A DNA stretch of 64,000 bases, from the NCBI GenBank assembly GCA_030425145.1, contig JAUHVK010000005.1, forward strand, positions 112,961 through 176,960, given 5' to 3'. This stretch comes from Alphaproteobacteria bacterium (lineage in GTDB: Bacteria; Pseudomonadota; Alphaproteobacteria; Rhodobacterales; Rhodobacteraceae). Shown here in pieces: positions 8,360-18,647 of the stretch. The translations under genes and the position numbers were made by a program. The notes under the pieces were generated by a model, which had not been told where the DNA came from, ran no database searches, and was given only the letters and a program-made list of their open reading frames with translations. How positions within the stretch are numbered: position 1 is the first letter of the stretch; each line of letters starts with the position of its first letter.

Positions 8360-9019
8360 TTAGCCTGCAATTGGTACGCGTTGACCAAACAGGGCAGAGC
8401 CGACACGGATATGCGTGGCGCCGAAGGCGATGGCCTGTTCGAAGTCGTCGCTCATACCCATGGATAGTTTGCCGAGACCGTTGCGGTCAGCCAGCTTGCG
8501 CAGCAGAGCGAAATGCAGGGATGGGGTTTCGTCCACAGGCGGGATGCACATAAGGCCCTGAATGGGCAGATCAAGCGCGCGGCACTCCGCGACAAAGGCA
8601 TCGGTGTCGGCCGGTGCAATTCCGGCCTTCTGCGGTTCTTCGCCCGTGTTCACCTGAATGAAGAGAGGTGGGCAGTGGCCCATCTCCTGCGCCAGCCGGG
8701 CAAAGGTGTGGGCCAGCTTGGGGCGGTCGAGCGTATGGATCGCGTCGAAAAGTTCAAACGCTTGGCGGGCCTTGTTGCTTTGCAGGGGGCCGATCAGGTG
8801 CAGGTCGATGCCGTCATAGTTTTCGCGAAAACCAGGCCATTTGCCTGCCGCTTCCTGAACACGGTTTTCGCCAAAGCTGCGGTGACCTTCCTTGAGTACA
8901 GCCTCTACGCGTTCGTTGGGTTGGACTTTTGACACGGCGATTAACGTGACATCCGACGTATCGCGGCCTGCCTCTTTGGCGGCTTTTGCGATGCGTGTCT
9001 TGATGTCGTTCAATCCCAT
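8360..9019 (-). CDS. YggS-family PLP-binding protein (PLP homeostasis)
   Basis: A 219-residue single-domain PLP protein of the YggS/PROSC family, which buffers pyridoxal phosphate and affects amino-acid and keto-acid balance but has no known catalytic reaction. The PLP lysine is in LIAVSKVQPNERVEAV. Other signatures are FGENRVQEA, LHLIGPLQSNKA, and SMGMSDDFEQAIAFGATHIRVGSALFG near the C-terminus, which binds the cofactor phosphate. Its start overlaps the end of the upstream sulfotransferase gene by 10 bases, so the two are probably co-transcribed. Confidence 0.94.
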   Translation of the reverse strand: MGLNDIKTRIAKAAKEAGRDTSDVTLIAVSKVQPNERVEAVLKEGHRSFGENRVQEAAGKWPGFRENYDGIDLHLIGPLQSNKARQAFELFDAIHTLDRPKLAHTFARLAQEMGHCPPLFIQVNTGEEPQKAGIAPADTDAFVAECRALDLPIQGLMCIPPVDETPSLHFALLRKLADRNGLGKLSMGMSDDFEQAIAFGATHIRVGSALFGQRVPIAG

Positions 9020-10479
9020 GGTGTGTCTCCCCAGGCCTCAATGAAGGGTTGCAGCTCGGACTCGTAACGGCGCCAGGCTGCGGCAGAACTTTTGTAAATC
9101 GGCTGCCGGACCTGATGTAGACTGAGCGTTTTCACGGTTCCACCCTTTTCGTGGAAATTGAGGCACGCGTCTTCCCAATCAAGTCCGGCTGCGGCGATCA
9201 GTTTTTTGGACTGGGCCTCGGGATCGTTCACGAGGTCTTCGTACCGGATTTCGACGAAACGGTCGGGTAGGGTGTCGCGCCAATGGCCGACGACTTGGCG
9301 GAAGGATTTGATTACCTCGGCAATCGACGCCAGATCATTGGCGTAGCGATGGGTGCCCGCGTTGAAATGGTTTTTATAGATCGACAGTGCGATGTCGCGC
9401 GGGTCGCGGTGGACGACGATAAAGCGCGCGTTGGGGAGGGAGGCGTGCAGGAGGCCGTAGATCAGGAAGGCCATGATCGACTTGTCGGTGAGATAGGGTG
9501 TGTCCGGTTTCGCAAAGGGCTGGATCGCGGTGGTTAGTCGGTTTGCGAAGTCTTTCAGCTTTTCGGCTGGTTCTTGGGGCAGGGCGCGCATCTCGCGGCT
9601 ATTGCCAAAGAGTTCATAGGCCGTACGGAGGGCGACGGCCATTTCACCACCCGCAGCAACTTGGCTGTGACTTGCGATGATCTGTTCGACAAGGGTTGTG
9701 CCAGATCGTGGAAGCCCGGTGACAAAGATCAGAGCCGGGGAGGTGCCTTGCGCCTCTGCAACGGGCTGCAGGCCCTCCTGCGCAGCCAGAACGCCGGTGT
9801 ACTCGGCCCTGCGAGCGTTCGCATCGTCCGGCCAGAGATCGGCCTGTGCCTTGTTGGCGCGGTGGAGGTGGGCAAAGACCTTGTCGTAATTCTTGGTGTC
9901 TTCCATCGCTTTCGCAAGGGCAAAATTGATGTGCATGCGGCCTTGGGCTGACAGCCGTGGATGATTTGCCAATCGCCGCATGGCACCGATCATCGGATCT
10001 TTGGGCTGTATGCGGATCGTTGTTGCCAACATGCGGTACAGTTCGGCATCGTGCGGATGCTTCTTCTGCAGTTTGCGCAGCATTTTTTCGGATTCTTCAA
10101 ACTGACCGGCGGTTTGCAGATAGAGGGCTTTTTCTGCCTGAGGTTTGATGACTTTCGGATCGAGCGCGATCATTCGATCCAGTAGGGACAAGACGATCTC
10201 ATGGTGATCGGCTGCGGAGTGGGCGGCGATCGCTTCGGTGAGGATTACGGGCTCGGTGCCGCGAAGTTCAAGCGCACGGTCAATCGAGCTTAGTCGTTTT
10301 TCCTGATCGCCGAGACGCGCGGCCAAACGGGAACGTTGAAAGTGGATTTCGGGGAGGTTCGGGGCTTGTAGGGCAAGACCATCAAGCAAACCGGCCGCCT
10401 TGGCGACGTCCCCTTGGCGGGCCAGTGTTAGTGCCTCGTCGTAGGTCGATTTGATAGTCTGGAGCGTCTTGTTCTGCAT
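9010..10479 (-). CDS. TPR-repeat sulfotransferase-family protein
   Basis: A 489-residue cytoplasmic protein with two parts. Residues 1 to about 220 are helical and read as tetratricopeptide repeats (alternating LxxLxxALxLxP-like units). The C-terminal half is a PAPS-dependent sulfotransferase domain: the phosphosulfate loop PRSGTTLVEQII is at 257-268 and the 3'-phosphate-binding RDPRDIALSIYKNHF comes about 100 residues later. Proteins of this make-up are common in marine alphaproteobacteria and are thought to sulfate polysaccharides or proteins; the acceptor is unknown. It lies directly upstream of the YggS-type gene in the same direction. Confidence 0.86.
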   Translation of the reverse strand: MQNKTLQTIKSTYDEALTLARQGDVAKAAGLLDGLALQAPNLPEIHFQRSRLAARLGDQEKRLSSIDRALELRGTEPVILTEAIAAHSAADHHEIVLSLLDRMIALDPKVIKPQAEKALYLQTAGQFEESEKMLRKLQKKHPHDAELYRMLATTIRIQPKDPMIGAMRRLANHPRLSAQGRMHINFALAKAMEDTKNYDKVFAHLHRANKAQADLWPDDANARRAEYTGVLAAQEGLQPVAEAQGTSPALIFVTGLPRSGTTLVEQIIASHSQVAAGGEMAVALRTAYELFGNSREMRALPQEPAEKLKDFANRLTTAIQPFAKPDTPYLTDKSIMAFLIYGLLHASLPNARFIVVHRDPRDIALSIYKNHFNAGTHRYANDLASIAEVIKSFRQVVGHWRDTLPDRFVEIRYEDLVNDPEAQSKKLIAAAGLDWEDACLNFHEKGGTVKTLSLHQVRQPIYKSSAAAWRRYESELQPFIEAWGDTPWD

Positions 10480-10519
10480 CGGTGCCTTTGCCTTTTAACG
10501 TTAGCTAAATGGACGCAGC

Positions 10520-10552
10520 ACAAAAGAAAAGAGCGGGCAATGCCCGCTCTTT
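10520..10552 (-). terminator. Rho-independent terminator of the porin gene
   Basis: Read on the minus strand, AAAGAGCGGGCA and TGCCCGCTCTTT form a long perfect stem followed by TTCTTTTG. It lies 27 bases past the porin stop codon. Confidence 0.88.
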
Positions 10553-10578
10553 CCCTAACCAAATCTGGTTATGAGCTA

Positions 10579-11499
10579 TTAGAAGCTCATCGACAGACCG
10601 AGCGAATAGCTGTCGGACTCTACGCCGCCGCCGAAGTCGCTGGAACCGTAGCCGAGGTGAGCAGCGAGACCGCCACCCAGGTCGTAGGTTGCTGCCAGAC
10701 CGAAGCCGTCACAGTCGCCGCAGCCCAGGGACCAATCCTGGTACTCACCGTAGTTAACACCAACGGACAGAGCGTTCATGGAGTAGCCAACGCCGATCGC
10801 CATGTGCGTACCTTCGTCGGACTGACCAACGATGTCTGCCTGGGTGTAGTTGATGGCTGCCGAGAAGCCGCCGCCGAACTTGGCGTCGAGGCTTACACCA
10901 ACGAGGTCAGCAACGTCTTCCTGGGTCTGGTAACCGAGGCCGATGCCGATTGCTGCGCCACCGAGGTCGGTGGAGTAACGCAGGCCGAGACCCCAAACCG
11001 GGTCAGCAACGCCTGTGTCGTCGATTTCAGCGGACAGACCGGCTGTGAAGCCAGCTGCGGAATAGGATACGCGAGCGATTTGACCGTCGAAGGTGCCGTC
11101 GAGGCCGGAGTTGCCGTTGTAGCCAGCGTGCGATGTTTCATCATCCGCGATGGAACCACCTGCCAGAGCGACTTCCTGCAGAGCTGCGTCGAACGCACCA
11201 TCTGTGTCGCCCATGTCGAGGCGCAGGCCGCCATAGGACAGGAAGTATGTTTCGCCACCCTGGGTGGTGTTGCCGAATGCGCCGTTTTCGTCGAGGTCGA
11301 CTTTGGCACCGAATGCCAGACCACCGTCGGATTCGCCGGTCATTGCGAATGTGACGTCGATGTCGGTGTGCCACTGGTCGGTTGCGTAAGCGTCGCCGCC
11401 GATAACACCGATTTCAGCGTAGCCGGTGATTGCTACATCAGCTGCTGCGATGCCAGCAGTTGCAACCAGCGCGGTGGAAGCAAGAAGAAGAGTTTTCAT
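10579..11499 (-). CDS. Outer-membrane porin (roseobacter type)
   Basis: A 306-residue beta-barrel porin. MKTLLLASTALVATAGIAAA is a clear signal peptide with cleavage after Ala. The mature part has alternating amphipathic strands, is rich in Gly, Asp and Tyr, and ends SYSLGLSMSF with the terminal Phe recognised by the BAM assembly machine. I chose the ATG at 11499 because GAGGG lies just before it and the signal peptide then begins properly; longer starts up to 11679 would bury it. The strict strand pattern and low Cys content fit a general diffusion porin. Confidence 0.92.
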   Translation of the reverse strand: MKTLLLASTALVATAGIAAADVAITGYAEIGVIGGDAYATDQWHTDIDVTFAMTGESDGGLAFGAKVDLDENGAFGNTTQGGETYFLSYGGLRLDMGDTDGAFDAALQEVALAGGSIADDETSHAGYNGNSGLDGTFDGQIARVSYSAAGFTAGLSAEIDDTGVADPVWGLGLRYSTDLGGAAIGIGLGYQTQEDVADLVGVSLDAKFGGGFSAAINYTQADIVGQSDEGTHMAIGVGYSMNALSVGVNYGEYQDWSLGCGDCDGFGLAATYDLGGGLAAHLGYGSSDFGGGVESDSYSLGLSMSF

Positions 11500-11708
11500 T
11501 TTTTCCCTCATGTGTTCGTAAGGCACGTACCAAACCGGATGGTCCGGATTAGCTGGAAACTCTATGCTCTTTGGCAGGGCGTGTTTGCAAGCGACGCAGC
11601 CCAAGCGGGTCCAACTTCGCCATCGGTGATGCTCATTTGCCACAAGCGATTTGGTGAGACTTTCCCGCTGAAAGATCACGGCCTTAGAGTACCTGCCTCA
11701 AGTTCGGC

Positions 11709-11737
11709 TTGTCGTAATTGGGATCGGCTTGTATGCA
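11709..11737 (+). promoter_or_regulatory. Candidate sigma-70 promoter of the DUF3576 gene
   Basis: TTGTCG (11709-11714) and TATGCA (11732-11737) are 17 bases apart, 37 bases before the ATG at 11775. It lies in the 275-base divergent region between the porin gene and the DUF3576 gene. I see no comparably good porin promoter on the other strand. Confidence 0.35.
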
Positions 11738-11774
11738 AAGCATAAGGCAAACAGGCAAATGAGGGCAGTCTCAC

Positions 11775-12284
11775 ATGGACCTTGTACGTATTAGGACCGG
11801 ATTTGGCGTCGCTCTCACAGCTGCGTTTTTGTCGGGCTGCGGTTTCTTCGGTGGCAATTCCGATCGCGAACCGGTCGAAACACGTCCTGCGAATGACATC
11901 ATGGATGAGATTCTTGATGAACGCCGTCCGAAAGGCACGCAGTCTTCACTGTTTGACTTTTTGCGTATTCGCGACGATGCCGGGCAGGTCGGTGCTGTAA
12001 ACAAGTATATCTGGAATGCAGCGCTCGAAACGTTGGATTTCTTGCCGGTTGAATCGGTTGATCCGTTTACTGGTGTCATCACAACAGGTTACGGCACGCC
12101 TCCTGGCGGTGGACGCGCTTACCGCGCAACAATCCTTGTAAATGATCCTGCATTGGACGCTCGGTCTCTGAACGTCGCACTGATGACGCGGTCAGGGCCT
12201 GCCAGTGCCGCCACCGTGCGTGCTGTGGAGGATGCGATCCTGACCCGCGCCCGCCAGTTGCGTCAGCAGGACAGCCGCTTCTGA
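11775..12284 (+). CDS. DUF3576-family lipoprotein
   Basis: A 169-residue protein with a lipoprotein signal (ALTAAFLSGCGFF; Cys about 17). The body contains the family stretch FLRIRDDAGQVGAVNKYIWNAALETLDFLPV and the end pattern ARSLNVALMTRSG. DUF3576 proteins are conserved in alphaproteobacteria and are probably attached to an envelope membrane; their function is not established. Its frequent position just upstream of leuS-lptE-holA, interrupted here by a glycosyltransferase read the other way, hints at an envelope role. Confidence 0.85.
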   Translation: MDLVRIRTGFGVALTAAFLSGCGFFGGNSDREPVETRPANDIMDEILDERRPKGTQSSLFDFLRIRDDAGQVGAVNKYIWNAALETLDFLPVESVDPFTGVITTGYGTPPGGGRAYRATILVNDPALDARSLNVALMTRSGPASAATVRAVEDAILTRARQLRQQDSRF

Positions 12285-12311
12285 TCACGTGACATTGTTG
12301 GCATTTGGACA

Positions 12312-12336
12312 GTTTGCATCGCCATGCGGTGCAAAC
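12312..12336. terminator. Hairpin between convergent genes
   Basis: GTTTGCA-T-CG and CG-G-TGCAAAC pair with a single wobble around CCATG, between the DUF3576 stop (12284) and the glycosyltransferase stop (12359). There is no T tract on either side, so termination is only likely, not certain. Confidence 0.4.
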
Positions 12337-12358
12337 AGGAAGTTGGGCTGACGTTACT

Positions 12359-13621
12359 TCAATCCTGCGGTTTCCGAACCGGGTAGGCGGCTGCCAGATC
12401 ATCCACCCATTTTAACTGGCGCGGCAGGCAAACACGTTTGAGATCATACCGTTCGCGCGCGAATCGCCGTGCGTTCGCCCCTAGAAAGTTACGGCGTTCC
12501 GGTGCGTCGAGCAGTGTGCAGGTGGCGTCGATCAGTTTCTTCTGGTCGAAGAAATCGACGAGGACACCGGTCTGACCATCGACAATCGCCTCGCGGACCG
12601 GGGCGGTATCCGATGCGACGATGGCGGATTTCACGCTCATCGCTTCGATAAGAGACCATGACAGCACAAACGGGTAAGTCAGATAGACATGCACCGTGCT
12701 AACTTGGATCATCGACAAGAAGGTGTTGTAGGGTACGCGTCCCAGGAAATGTACCCGCGCCCAATCGGCGTCGGGAATTTGGCCGCGCACTTCGTCGATG
12801 AAAATCTGTTTCCAGGTCGTGCCTTCGGGCGGCTTTGCGCCATAGCTGGTTTCTTCTCCCCCCAGCAGCACAATCTCGGCGGTCGGGCGGCGGCGTAGCA
12901 GTTCCGGCAGGGCACGCATGAACCGGTGATAGCCGCGATAGGGTTCAAGGTTTCGGTTGATGAAGGTAATCACCTCATCGCGCTTGGTGACCTTCTTGCC
13001 ATTCGGTAGCGCGAGGGACGCCTCGGGATTCGCGACTAGCAGATCGGTATCGACACCGTCATGGCTGACGGTGATCCGTGACTGATAACTGTCGGGAAAA
13101 GTGGCCGCCTGGAAATGCGTGGGGCTGATCCCGGCATCCATCACCTCTTGGTGCAGGCGGTTGTTGATGTTCTTCAGGCGCAGACGCAGCGCATCGCGTT
13201 CAGGGCTGGGGCTTGGGAATTCCGGGTCGAACCCGGTCTCGGACTTGCCGGAACGGTGATACAGTTCGCAATAGAGGCCAAGGCGGGCGTCGGGCCAGAC
13301 GTCCTTGAGGAACAGGCTTTCCCCCCATCCGTGATGGGCGAGGATCACGTCCGGTTCAAAGTTCCTCTGTTTGAGGGCAAGTGCTGCCTCGTAACAACTC
13401 GTGCCGCGCAGCACCTTGGTTTCGAAATCCGCCAGCCAGGGGTGGATGCCGGGCGTCGTCGATCCCTTGACCGTGTAGGGCAGGACCGTGATGCCCTTCC
13501 ACTTGGTCGGTTCCTTGACCTTGGGGGTCAGCGCAACAACCTGATCGCCGCGTTCTGCCAGTGCGGGGCCAAGATGTTTGAATTGTGCAGGAAAGTTCTG
13601 GTGGATCAGGAGTATCTTCAT
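12359..13621 (-). CDS. GT4-family glycosyltransferase
   Basis: A 420-residue retaining glycosyltransferase with the GT-B fold. The N-terminus [21 protein letters not shown] is the acceptor-domain start typical of this group. The C-terminal nucleotide-sugar domain includes [18 protein letters not shown] and the E-x7-E region around [22 protein letters not shown]. The acceptor sugar cannot be read. It is a single gene between convergent and divergent neighbours, and may act on exopolysaccharide or LPS. Confidence 0.9.
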   Translation of the reverse strand: MKILLIHQNFPAQFKHLGPALAERGDQVVALTPKVKEPTKWKGITVLPYTVKGSTTPGIHPWLADFETKVLRGTSCYEAALALKQRNFEPDVILAHHGWGESLFLKDVWPDARLGLYCELYHRSGKSETGFDPEFPSPSPERDALRLRLKNINNRLHQEVMDAGISPTHFQAATFPDSYQSRITVSHDGVDTDLLVANPEASLALPNGKKVTKRDEVITFINRNLEPYRGYHRFMRALPELLRRRPTAEIVLLGGEETSYGAKPPEGTTWKQIFIDEVRGQIPDADWARVHFLGRVPYNTFLSMIQVSTVHVYLTYPFVLSWSLIEAMSVKSAIVASDTAPVREAIVDGQTGVLVDFFDQKKLIDATCTLLDAPERRNFLGANARRFARERYDLKRVCLPRQLKWVDDLAAAYPVRKPQD

Positions 13622-13769
13622 CTGCCAGGCCGTCTTGCCGTTGGTTTCTTCGGGTATGACCGCAAAAATCGGTCATCACAATGGCGCAGGTGGGGGCAGG
13701 ACTGGACGATCCTGTGGCATCGGCCTATCACCCTGCCAACAGAAGATGCACACCCGAAGGACCCATTCC

Positions 13770-16355
13770 ATGTCGCGTTACGACCCCTCTGTCATTGAGC
13801 CCAAGTGGCAGACCGTCTGGGAAGAGAGTGAAACGTTCCGCGCCGTGCGGTCGGACGACAAACCGAAATACTATGTGCTGGAGATGTTCCCGTATCCGTC
13901 GGGCCGCATCCATATCGGCCATGTGCGCAACTACACGATGGGCGACGTGATCGCGCGCTACAAGCTGTCCACCGGGCATAACGTGCTGCACCCGATGGGG
14001 TTTGACGCGTTCGGTATGCCAGCCGAGAACGCAGCGATGGCGTCGGGTGGCCACCCGAAGGATTGGACCTATTCCAACATCGACACGATGGTCAGCCAGA
14101 TGAAGCCTTTGGGCTTTGGTCTGGACTGGTCCCGCATGTTTGCGACGTGTGATCCCGAATATTACGGCCAGCAGCAGGCGCTGTTCCTCGACATGCTGGA
14201 GGCCGGGCTGGTCTACCGTAAGAACGCCGTCGTGAACTGGGACCCGGTCGATATGACGGTTCTGGCGAACGAACAGGTGATCGACGGCAAGGGCTGGCGA
14301 TCCGGTGCTGAGGTGGAACGTCGCGAACTGACGCAGTGGTTCTTCAAGATCAGCGATATGTCCGAGGAATTGCTCGAGGCGCTGGATACGCTGGATGACT
14401 GGCCCGCCAAGGTAAAGTTGATGCAGGCGAACTGGATCGGCAAATCGCGTGGCCTTCAGTTTGCCTTCTCGACCATTGATGCGCCGGATGGTTTTGACCG
14501 GATCGAGGTGTACACGACCCGCCCTGACACGCTGATGGGTGCATCGTTTGTCGGCATTTCGCCGGACCATCCGCTGGCCAAACATCTGGAAAAAAACAAC
14601 GCCGATCTGGCCGCGTTCAATGCAGAGTGCCGCAAAGGTGGGACAACGGAAGAGGCGCTGGAGAAGGCCGAGAAGCGCGGCTTCGATACTGGGCTGCGGG
14701 TGCGCCATCCCTTTGATACCGCGTGGGAATTGCCGGTCTATGTCGCCAACTTCATCCTGATGGATTACGGCACCGGCGCGATCTTCGGCTGCCCCGCGCA
14801 TGACCAGCGCGACCTCGACTTCGCGCGGAAGTATGAGCTTCCGGTGCAGAGCACGTACGTGCCCGCCGTGGAGGATAATGCGTTCGTCCTGCCCGAAGAA
14901 GGTGGCCCGGCATACGTGCCGCCTAAACCCGAAACCGTGCGTTATGTCCGCGGCTTTGCCGGGGACGAAGCCCAGACCGGAAACGAGGGCATCGAAGCAG
15001 CCATCGGTTTCTGCGAAGAGAACGGGGTCGGCCACGGCGTGACCAAGTTCCGCCTGCGCGACTGGGGTCTCAGCCGCCAGCGGTATTGGGGCTGTCCGAT
15101 CCCGGTGGTGCATTGTGACGCCTGTGGTGTCGTGCCGGAGAAGAAAGAGAACCTGCCAATCGCGTTGCCGTACGATGAAGACGGCAAGGCGATTGATTTC
15201 TCGATCCCGGGCAACCCGCTGGATCGTCACCCGTCATGGCGCAATTGCCCGTGCCCGTCCTGTGGCCAACCCGCCAAGCGGGAAACCGATACGATGGACA
15301 CGTTTGTCGATTCGTCCTGGTACTTTGCACGCTTCACCGCGCCGCGCGCGGACACGCCGACGGACATAGTGGAGGCCGATTACTGGATGAATGTCGATCA
15401 GTATATCGGCGGCATCGAACACGCGATCCTGCACCTGCTCTATTCGCGCTTCTTTGCTCGCGCGATGCACATCACCGGGCATCTGCCAGAACGTTGCAAG
15501 GAGCCGTTCAACGCGCTCTTTACACAGGGTATGGTCACTCACGCGATCTACAAGACCACCGGCACGGATGGACGCCCCGTCTATCACTACCCGGAAGATG
15601 TGGAGCTGCGGGACGGCAAAGGCTTCCTGAAAGACGGCACCGAGGTCGAGATCATCCCTTCGGCCAAGATGTCGAAGTCGAAGAACAACGTGGTCGATCC
15701 GGTTGCGATCATCCAGCAATACGGTGCCGATACCGCACGCTGGTTCGTGCTGTCCGACTCGCCTCCCGAGCGGGACGTGGAATGGACAGCAAGTGGCGCC
15801 GAAGCGGCAGCGCGTCACTTAGGCCGGGTCTACCGCATCGCGGCAGAGGTGGCTGAGGCGAATGACGCAGCCAATGCTGAAGACGATGCGTTGCTGCGCG
15901 AAATGCATAAGGCGATCCATGACGTGACCGTCGGCGTCGAAAGCTTTGGCTTCAACGCTTCGATTGCGCGGCTTTACGCCTTCACCAACGCGCTGTCGAA
16001 ATCCAAGGCCGGGTCCGATGCGAAACGGCAGGCGGCCAAGACGCTGGCGCAGCTCATGTCGCCCATGACACCGCATTTGTCTGAAGAAATCTGGGCGCTT
16101 CTGGGTGGCGAGGGTCTTGTCGCCAATGCGCCGTGGCCCGTGGCCGATGAGGCGATGCTGGTCGAAGACACCGTCACGCTGCCGATTCAGGTGAACGGCA
16201 AACGCCGTGACGAGATCACCGTGCCCAAGGACATGGACAAGGCCGAGGTTGAAAAGCTGGCGCTGGCGACCGATGGTGTGAAGCGCGCGCTCGATGGCGC
16301 GAGCCCCAAGAAGGTGATCGTCGTGCCGGGTCGGATTGTGAATGTGGTTGCATAG
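13770..16355 (+). CDS. leuS: Leucyl-tRNA synthetase
   Basis: An 861-residue class Ia synthetase that charges tRNA-Leu. The ATP-binding HIGH motif is at 48-51 ([14 protein letters not shown]) and KMSKS at 633-637. The editing (CP1) domain lies between, and zinc-ribbon cysteines appear in HCDACGVVP and in [10 protein letters not shown] chose the ATG at 13770 ([14 protein letters not shown]), with GAAGGA 8 bases upstream. The stop overlaps lptE by 14 bases, so leuS, lptE and holA form one transcription unit. Confidence 0.97.
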   Translation: MSRYDPSVIEPKWQTVWEESETFRAVRSDDKPKYYVLEMFPYPSGRIHIGHVRNYTMGDVIARYKLSTGHNVLHPMGFDAFGMPAENAAMASGGHPKDWTYSNIDTMVSQMKPLGFGLDWSRMFATCDPEYYGQQQALFLDMLEAGLVYRKNAVVNWDPVDMTVLANEQVIDGKGWRSGAEVERRELTQWFFKISDMSEELLEALDTLDDWPAKVKLMQANWIGKSRGLQFAFSTIDAPDGFDRIEVYTTRPDTLMGASFVGISPDHPLAKHLEKNNADLAAFNAECRKGGTTEEALEKAEKRGFDTGLRVRHPFDTAWELPVYVANFILMDYGTGAIFGCPAHDQRDLDFARKYELPVQSTYVPAVEDNAFVLPEEGGPAYVPPKPETVRYVRGFAGDEAQTGNEGIEAAIGFCEENGVGHGVTKFRLRDWGLSRQRYWGCPIPVVHCDACGVVPEKKENLPIALPYDEDGKAIDFSIPGNPLDRHPSWRNCPCPSCGQPAKRETDTMDTFVDSSWYFARFTAPRADTPTDIVEADYWMNVDQYIGGIEHAILHLLYSRFFARAMHITGHLPERCKEPFNALFTQGMVTHAIYKTTGTDGRPVYHYPEDVELRDGKGFLKDGTEVEIIPSAKMSKSKNNVVDPVAIIQQYGADTARWFVLSDSPPERDVEWTASGAEAAARHLGRVYRIAAEVAEANDAANAEDDALLREMHKAIHDVTVGVESFGFNASIARLYAFTNALSKSKAGSDAKRQAAKTLAQLMSPMTPHLSEEIWALLGGEGLVANAPWPVADEAMLVEDTVTLPIQVNGKRRDEITVPKDMDKAEVEKLALATDGVKRALDGASPKKVIVVPGRIVNVVA

Positions 16356-16836
16356 ACGCCAGACGCTGTTTGCTTTGTCCGCGCTCGTCGCGGGCGCGGC
16401 CTGCGGTTTCACTCCCGCTTATGGGCCGGATGGCGGCGCGTCGGTGTTGCAGGACAACCTGCGGGTTGTGGCACCGGACCGGCGGGACGGGTTCCTGATT
16501 GCGCAGCGGCTGGAAGACCGGTTCGGTCGTAATGACGGTGGGCGCTATTTGCTGACCGTCACACCCACAATCCAGCGGCAGGGTCTTGCGACCTCGGTTG
16601 AAGGGACGACCAACCGCTTCCAACTGACGGGGCGCGCGGATTTCGAGTTGCGTGACACAGAGACGGACAGCGTGGTCCGGCAAGGGCGTGTTACCGATTT
16701 CACCGGCTTTTCCACCACCGGTTCAACCGTCGCCACATTGACCGCCGAACGTGATGCAGCGGCGCGATTGATGGTGATTCTGGCGGATCAGATTGTTGAC
16801 CGTCTGGTCATTTCGGCAGGCGGTCTTCCCGCATGA
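16342..16836 (+). CDS. lptE: LPS-assembly lipoprotein LptE
   Basis: A 164-residue outer-membrane lipoprotein that plugs the LptD barrel and helps insert lipopolysaccharide. The signal ends in [13 protein letters not shown], with the lipidated Cys followed by GF-x-P-x-YG, the hallmark of the family. The rest is a small alpha/beta domain ending near IVDRLVIS. It starts inside the leuS end and its stop overlaps the holA start as ATGA. The order leuS-lptE-holA is widely conserved in proteobacteria and supports the call. Confidence 0.92.
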   Translation: MWLHRRQTLFALSALVAGAACGFTPAYGPDGGASVLQDNLRVVAPDRRDGFLIAQRLEDRFGRNDGGRYLLTVTPTIQRQGLATSVEGTTNRFQLTGRADFELRDTETDSVVRQGRVTDFTGFSTTGSTVATLTAERDAAARLMVILADQIVDRLVISAGGLPA

Positions 16837-17858
16837 AGCTTCCCCCGCGCGAGGCGTCGGGCTATTTCGCCCGCCCTGATCCGGCCAAGACCGGCATCCT
16901 GATCTATGGCGAAGACGCGATGCGCGTGGCGCTCAAGCGGCAGGAATTGATTGCGGCTCTGATCGGGCCGGAGGGTGAAGCCGAGATGCGGCTTACGCGG
17001 ATTCCGGCGGCAGACTTGCGCAAGGAACCGGCCTTGCTGGGCGATGCGATCAAAGCGGTGGGGTTCTTTCCCGGCGCCCGCGTGGCCTTTGTCGAGGATG
17101 CAAACGACACTGTAATCAAGGCCATCACGGCCGCGGTGGAAGATTGGCAGCCGGGAGATGCGCAGATCGTGGTGACGGCGGGGCAGTTGCAGGCCAAATC
17201 CGCACTGCGCAAGCTGTTCGAGGGGCATCCAAACGCCTATGCGGCTGCGCTCTATAACGATCCGCCCAGCCGGGCTGAGATCGAGGCGGAGTTGACACGC
17301 GCAGGTTTGGCACGCCCCGATGGCGCGGCGATGGAAATGCTGACCTCGTTGTCGAAGGAACTGGATCCGGGTGATTTCCGCCAGACACTTGAAAAGATTG
17401 CACTCTACAAGCTGGGCGATGACGCGCCGCTGTCGCCGGACGAGGTGACGTTGTGCGCACCGGGGTCGATCGAGGCCGATCTGGATGATGTGCTCAACAT
17501 CGTGGCCGAGGGGCGCACTGGTGAGATCGGTCCAGTGATGGCCCGGCTCGAGGCGCAGGGCACGGCGGCGGTGACACTGCTCATCATGGCGACCCGCCAT
17601 TTCCGGGCACTGCACACGGCGGCGTCAGACCCGGGCGGGGTGGGACAAGGCATGGGACGATTGCGTCCGCCGGTCTTTGGCCCGCGCCGGGATCGCATGT
17701 CGCGTCAGGCCTCGGGCTGGGGCATGTACCGGTTGGAGCAGGCGTTGCAGATGCTCTTGGAAACCGACCTGTCACTGCGCTCGGCAGGGCAGCACGGGCC
17801 AGCTCTGGCGATTGTGGAACGGGCGTTCATCCGGCTGGCGATGCTGGGGCGCAGATAA
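16833..17858 (+). CDS. holA: DNA polymerase III subunit delta
   Basis: The 341-residue clamp-loader subunit that opens the beta sliding clamp. It matches the family over its full length, including FPGARVAFVEDANDTV and the later LEALQ-like helices (RLEQALQMLLETDLSLRSAG). Delta lacks a working P-loop, as expected. It overlaps lptE by 4 bases and follows leuS and lptE, the usual proteobacterial order. A small hairpin with four T follows it. Confidence 0.92.
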   Translation: MKLPPREASGYFARPDPAKTGILIYGEDAMRVALKRQELIAALIGPEGEAEMRLTRIPAADLRKEPALLGDAIKAVGFFPGARVAFVEDANDTVIKAITAAVEDWQPGDAQIVVTAGQLQAKSALRKLFEGHPNAYAAALYNDPPSRAEIEAELTRAGLARPDGAAMEMLTSLSKELDPGDFRQTLEKIALYKLGDDAPLSPDEVTLCAPGSIEADLDDVLNIVAEGRTGEIGPVMARLEAQGTAAVTLLIMATRHFRALHTAASDPGGVGQGMGRLRPPVFGPRRDRMSRQASGWGMYRLEQALQMLLETDLSLRSAGQHGPALAIVERAFIRLAMLGRR

Positions 17859-17864
17859 GATTTG

Positions 17865-17884
17865 CCGGGTGGAGGCCCGGTTTT
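17865..17884 (+). terminator. Small candidate terminator after holA
   Basis: CCGGG and CCCGG pair around TGGAGG and are followed by TTTT. The stem is only 5 bp, and the ribosome-binding site of the next gene (GGGAGGACG) starts directly after, so read-through is likely. Confidence 0.4.
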
Positions 17885-17896
17885 GGGAGGACGGAT

Positions 17897-18481
17897 ATGT
17901 ACAAACTGGTGGGCAATCGCGCGACGCGGGCGTTCCGGCCCTTGTGGCTGCTGGAGGAACTGGGGGCGGCGTATCAGCATGTCCCGGCGCTGCCTCAGGC
18001 TGACGAAGTGCGCGCGGTCAGCCCCTTGGGCAAGGTGCCGGTGCTGGTGGATGGGGACGACGTGATTGCCGATTCGACGGCGATCCTGACCTATCTTGCC
18101 GACAAGCACGGCGCGTTTACGCACCCGGCGGGCACCGTGGCACGGGCGCGGCAGGATGCGTGGACCTTTCGCGTGCTGGACGAGGTTGATTCCGTGCTCT
18201 GGACCGCGGCGCGGCACAGTTTCGTTCTACCCGAGGACCAGCGCGTGCCGGAAGTGAAGGACAGCCTGAAAGCGGAGTTTTCGAGGAACCTTGACCGGAT
18301 TGCCGGTGAGTTGACGTCGGACTTCCTTGCTGGGGATCAACCTACGGTGCCGGATTTCGTCTTGGCGCATTGTCTGGGATGGGCGCGGAATGCGAAGTTC
18401 CCGGATGCGCCGGAGGCTCTGGTCAACTACCTGCGCCGGTTGCGGACACGACCGGCCTACGAGCGGGCGGCGGCACTCTGA
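17897..18481 (+). CDS. Glutathione S-transferase family protein
   Basis: A 194-residue cytoplasmic protein with an N-terminal thioredoxin-like domain (MYKLVGNRATRAFRPLWLLE; the cis-Pro loop is in GKVPVLVDG; the DSTAILTYLADK segment binds the glutathione glutamate) and a helical C-terminal domain. It may conjugate or reduce substrates with glutathione. No catalytic Cys stands out near residue 10; the likely activating residue is the Asn or Arg in GNRATRAF. The start at 17897 has GGGAGGACG upstream. It may share a transcript with holA. Confidence 0.87.
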   Translation: MYKLVGNRATRAFRPLWLLEELGAAYQHVPALPQADEVRAVSPLGKVPVLVDGDDVIADSTAILTYLADKHGAFTHPAGTVARARQDAWTFRVLDEVDSVLWTAARHSFVLPEDQRVPEVKDSLKAEFSRNLDRIAGELTSDFLAGDQPTVPDFVLAHCLGWARNAKFPDAPEALVNYLRRLRTRPAYERAAAL

Positions 18482-18507
18482 GCCAAGGGCTTTCGAAAGC
18501 ACTTGGC
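18482..18507. repeat. 26-base inverted repeat directly after the GST stop
   Basis: GCCAAG-G-GCTTTC mirrors GAAAGC-A-CTTGGC with one mismatch. A second, less perfect TTCGAA-centred palindrome, GCGTTTTCGAACGC, follows at 18511-18524. There is no T tract. The two-module layout resembles the GTCGAC elements elsewhere in the window, so it may be either a terminator or a member of a related repeat family. Confidence 0.6.
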
Positions 18508-18647
18508 GATGCGTTTTCGAACGCGCTTGTGAGAGAATTGTTCGCATCGGAAACGGCTCAGCCGCAAATCCGCGCCAAGGTGTCGGGATTGTTGATCCAC
18601 GCGCGCCCCGGTTTGCGGTTAGACTGTTCACGACAAGGGAGACCGCG

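Noticed and set aside
11500..11679. Longer N-terminus of the porin
   Set aside because: A start upstream of 11499 would place 57-60 residues before a perfect signal peptide, and the ribosome-binding site is just before 11499.
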